In this document: piece after piece, positions 63,405 to 64,000 of the stretch | Position numbering within the stretch: the first letter of the stretch is position 1 | Layout: each line of letters begins with the position of its first letter | Made by a program: the position numbers and the translations under genes | The notes under the pieces: model-generated | What the model was told of the DNA's origin: nothing | Seen by the model: only the letters and a program-made list of their open reading frames with translations | Database searches by the model: none | Assembly: GCA_024072375.1 (NCBI GenBank) | Contig: CP099617.1 | Span: 3,293,001-3,357,000 of the forward strand | Direction: 5' to 3' | DNA: 64,000 nt | DNA from: Sphingomonadaceae bacterium OTU29LAMAA1 | Lineage (GTDB): Bacteria > Pseudomonadota > Alphaproteobacteria > Sphingomonadales > Sphingomonadaceae

Positions 63405-64000
63405 ATGACGCAATCGCGCACGCCCCTCCGTTCCAGGGCCTGGTTCGACAACCCTGCCAACATCGACATGACCGCGCTGTATCTGGAGCGGTACCTGAAC
63501 TTCGGGCTGAGCCTGGAGGAGCTGCAATCGGGCAAGCCGATCATCGGCATCGCCCAGACCGGCAGCGACCTGTCGCCGTGCAACCGCCACCATCTGGTGC
63601 TGGCGGACCGCGTGCGCGAGGGCGTGCGCGAGGCGGGCGGGATCGTGCTGGAATTCCCCGTGCACCCGATCCAGGAGACGGGCAAGCGGCCGACCGCGGG
63701 GCTTGATCGCAACCTTGCCTATCTTGGGCTGGTCGAGACGTTGTACGGCTATCCGCTCGACGGCGTAGTGCTGACGATCGGTTGCGACAAGACGACGCCC
63801 GCCTGCCTGATGGCGGCGGCGACGGTGAATATTCCGGCGATCGCGCTGTCGGTCGGGCCGATGCTCAACGGCTGGCACAAGGGCGAGCGCACCGGGTCGG
63901 GCACGATCGTGTGGAAGGCGCGGCAGCTGCTCGCGGCGGGCGAGATCGACGATGCGGAATTCATCCGGCTGGTCGCGTCGTCCGCGCCATCGACGGGCTA
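63405..64000 (+). CDS. IlvD/Edd-family sugar-acid dehydratase, 5' part (cut by window end)
   Basis: The frame opens one base after galM and runs off the right edge; about 198 residues are visible. [80 protein letters not shown] and [20 protein letters not shown] are diagnostic of the sugar-acid branch of the IlvD/Edd family (arabinonate, xylonate, galactonate dehydratases). The Cys of SPCNRHH and GCDKTTPAC bind the Fe-S cluster. In this locus it would make 2-keto-3-deoxygalactonate, instead of the enolase-type DgoD of E. coli. Confidence 0.92.
   Translation, partial: MTQSRTPLRSRAWFDNPANIDMTALYLERYLNFGLSLEELQSGKPIIGIAQTGSDLSPCNRHHLVLADRVREGVREAGGIVLEFPVHPIQETGKRPTAGLDRNLAYLGLVETLYGYPLDGVVLTIGCDKTTPACLMAAATVNIPAIALSVGPMLNGWHKGERTGSGTIVWKARQLLAAGEIDDAEFIRLVASSAPSTG

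Overview
The window is high-GC chromosomal DNA, almost certainly from a sphingomonad (Alphaproteobacteria, Sphingomonas or a close relative). The evidence is the alphaproteobacterial order rpmF-plsX-fabH-ihfA-merR, a DUF3572/DivK pair, a TonB-dependent receptor with a TetR regulator, sphingomonad-style dispersed palindromic repeats, and heavy use of GC-ending codons and GTG starts. I see no prophage, insertion sequence, integron, CRISPR array, rRNA or tRNA. Most of the window is core genome; the noteworthy parts are its control regions, repeats and a few small or degenerate genes.

Layout. 1-5.2 kb: the end of prfC, then a TonB-receptor/MFS-transporter operon facing a TetR gene, with a readable operator inside the promoter. 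5.2-8.3 kb: merR, ihfA, fabH, plsX and rpmF on the minus strand. 8.7-14.3 kb: a small membrane protein, a metallo-beta-lactamase hydrolase, pabBC, an aspartate-type aminotransferase, a 48-residue ORF and an exported MsrA. 14.3-31 kb: four members of the bacterial ligase-associated repair set (PdeM, Lhr-type helicase, MBL exonuclease, ATP-dependent ligase), not in one operon but interleaved with kup, a 57-residue membrane protein, the rnd-lptC-lptA-lptB-rpoN block, a glycine-rich double cold-shock protein and a glutaminyl cyclase. 31-43 kb: dps, a GDT1-like pair, rpmG, a soluble PAS/MCP-like protein, a large membrane protein, a serine hydrolase with an NTF2-like partner, COG3146, RidA, HAD, DUF3572, divK and argG. 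43-53 kb: an EF-hand protein, a CFA-synthase-like enzyme, a molybdopterin lipoprotein with its cytochrome b, flavin reductase, TauE, rlmN, an IalB-like protein, a phosphatase, an outer-membrane barrel and dnaN. 53-57 kb: an SGNH hydrolase and bioFDA. 57.3-64 kb: a divergent sugar-acid locus (sugar transporter, KDGal kinase, KDPGal aldolase, AraD1/GguC, galactose dehydrogenase; and mutarotase plus an IlvD/Edd dehydratase) for De Ley-Doudoroff type galactose use.

How parts work together. The galactose locus gives nearly every step from exported mutarotation and uptake to pyruvate plus glyceraldehyde-3-phosphate. Its two arms diverge from a 118-bp gap where two sigma-70-like promoters share a -10 region and a FadR/GntR-type site covers it. 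The TonB locus has the same logic with a TetR-like palindrome in the -35/-10 spacer. The gaps between genes are mostly filled by several families of paired inverted repeats, some nested inside others.

Limits: product names come from recognisable motifs and family resemblance read by eye; no database search was run. Start codons are choices between candidates and are explained where they matter.
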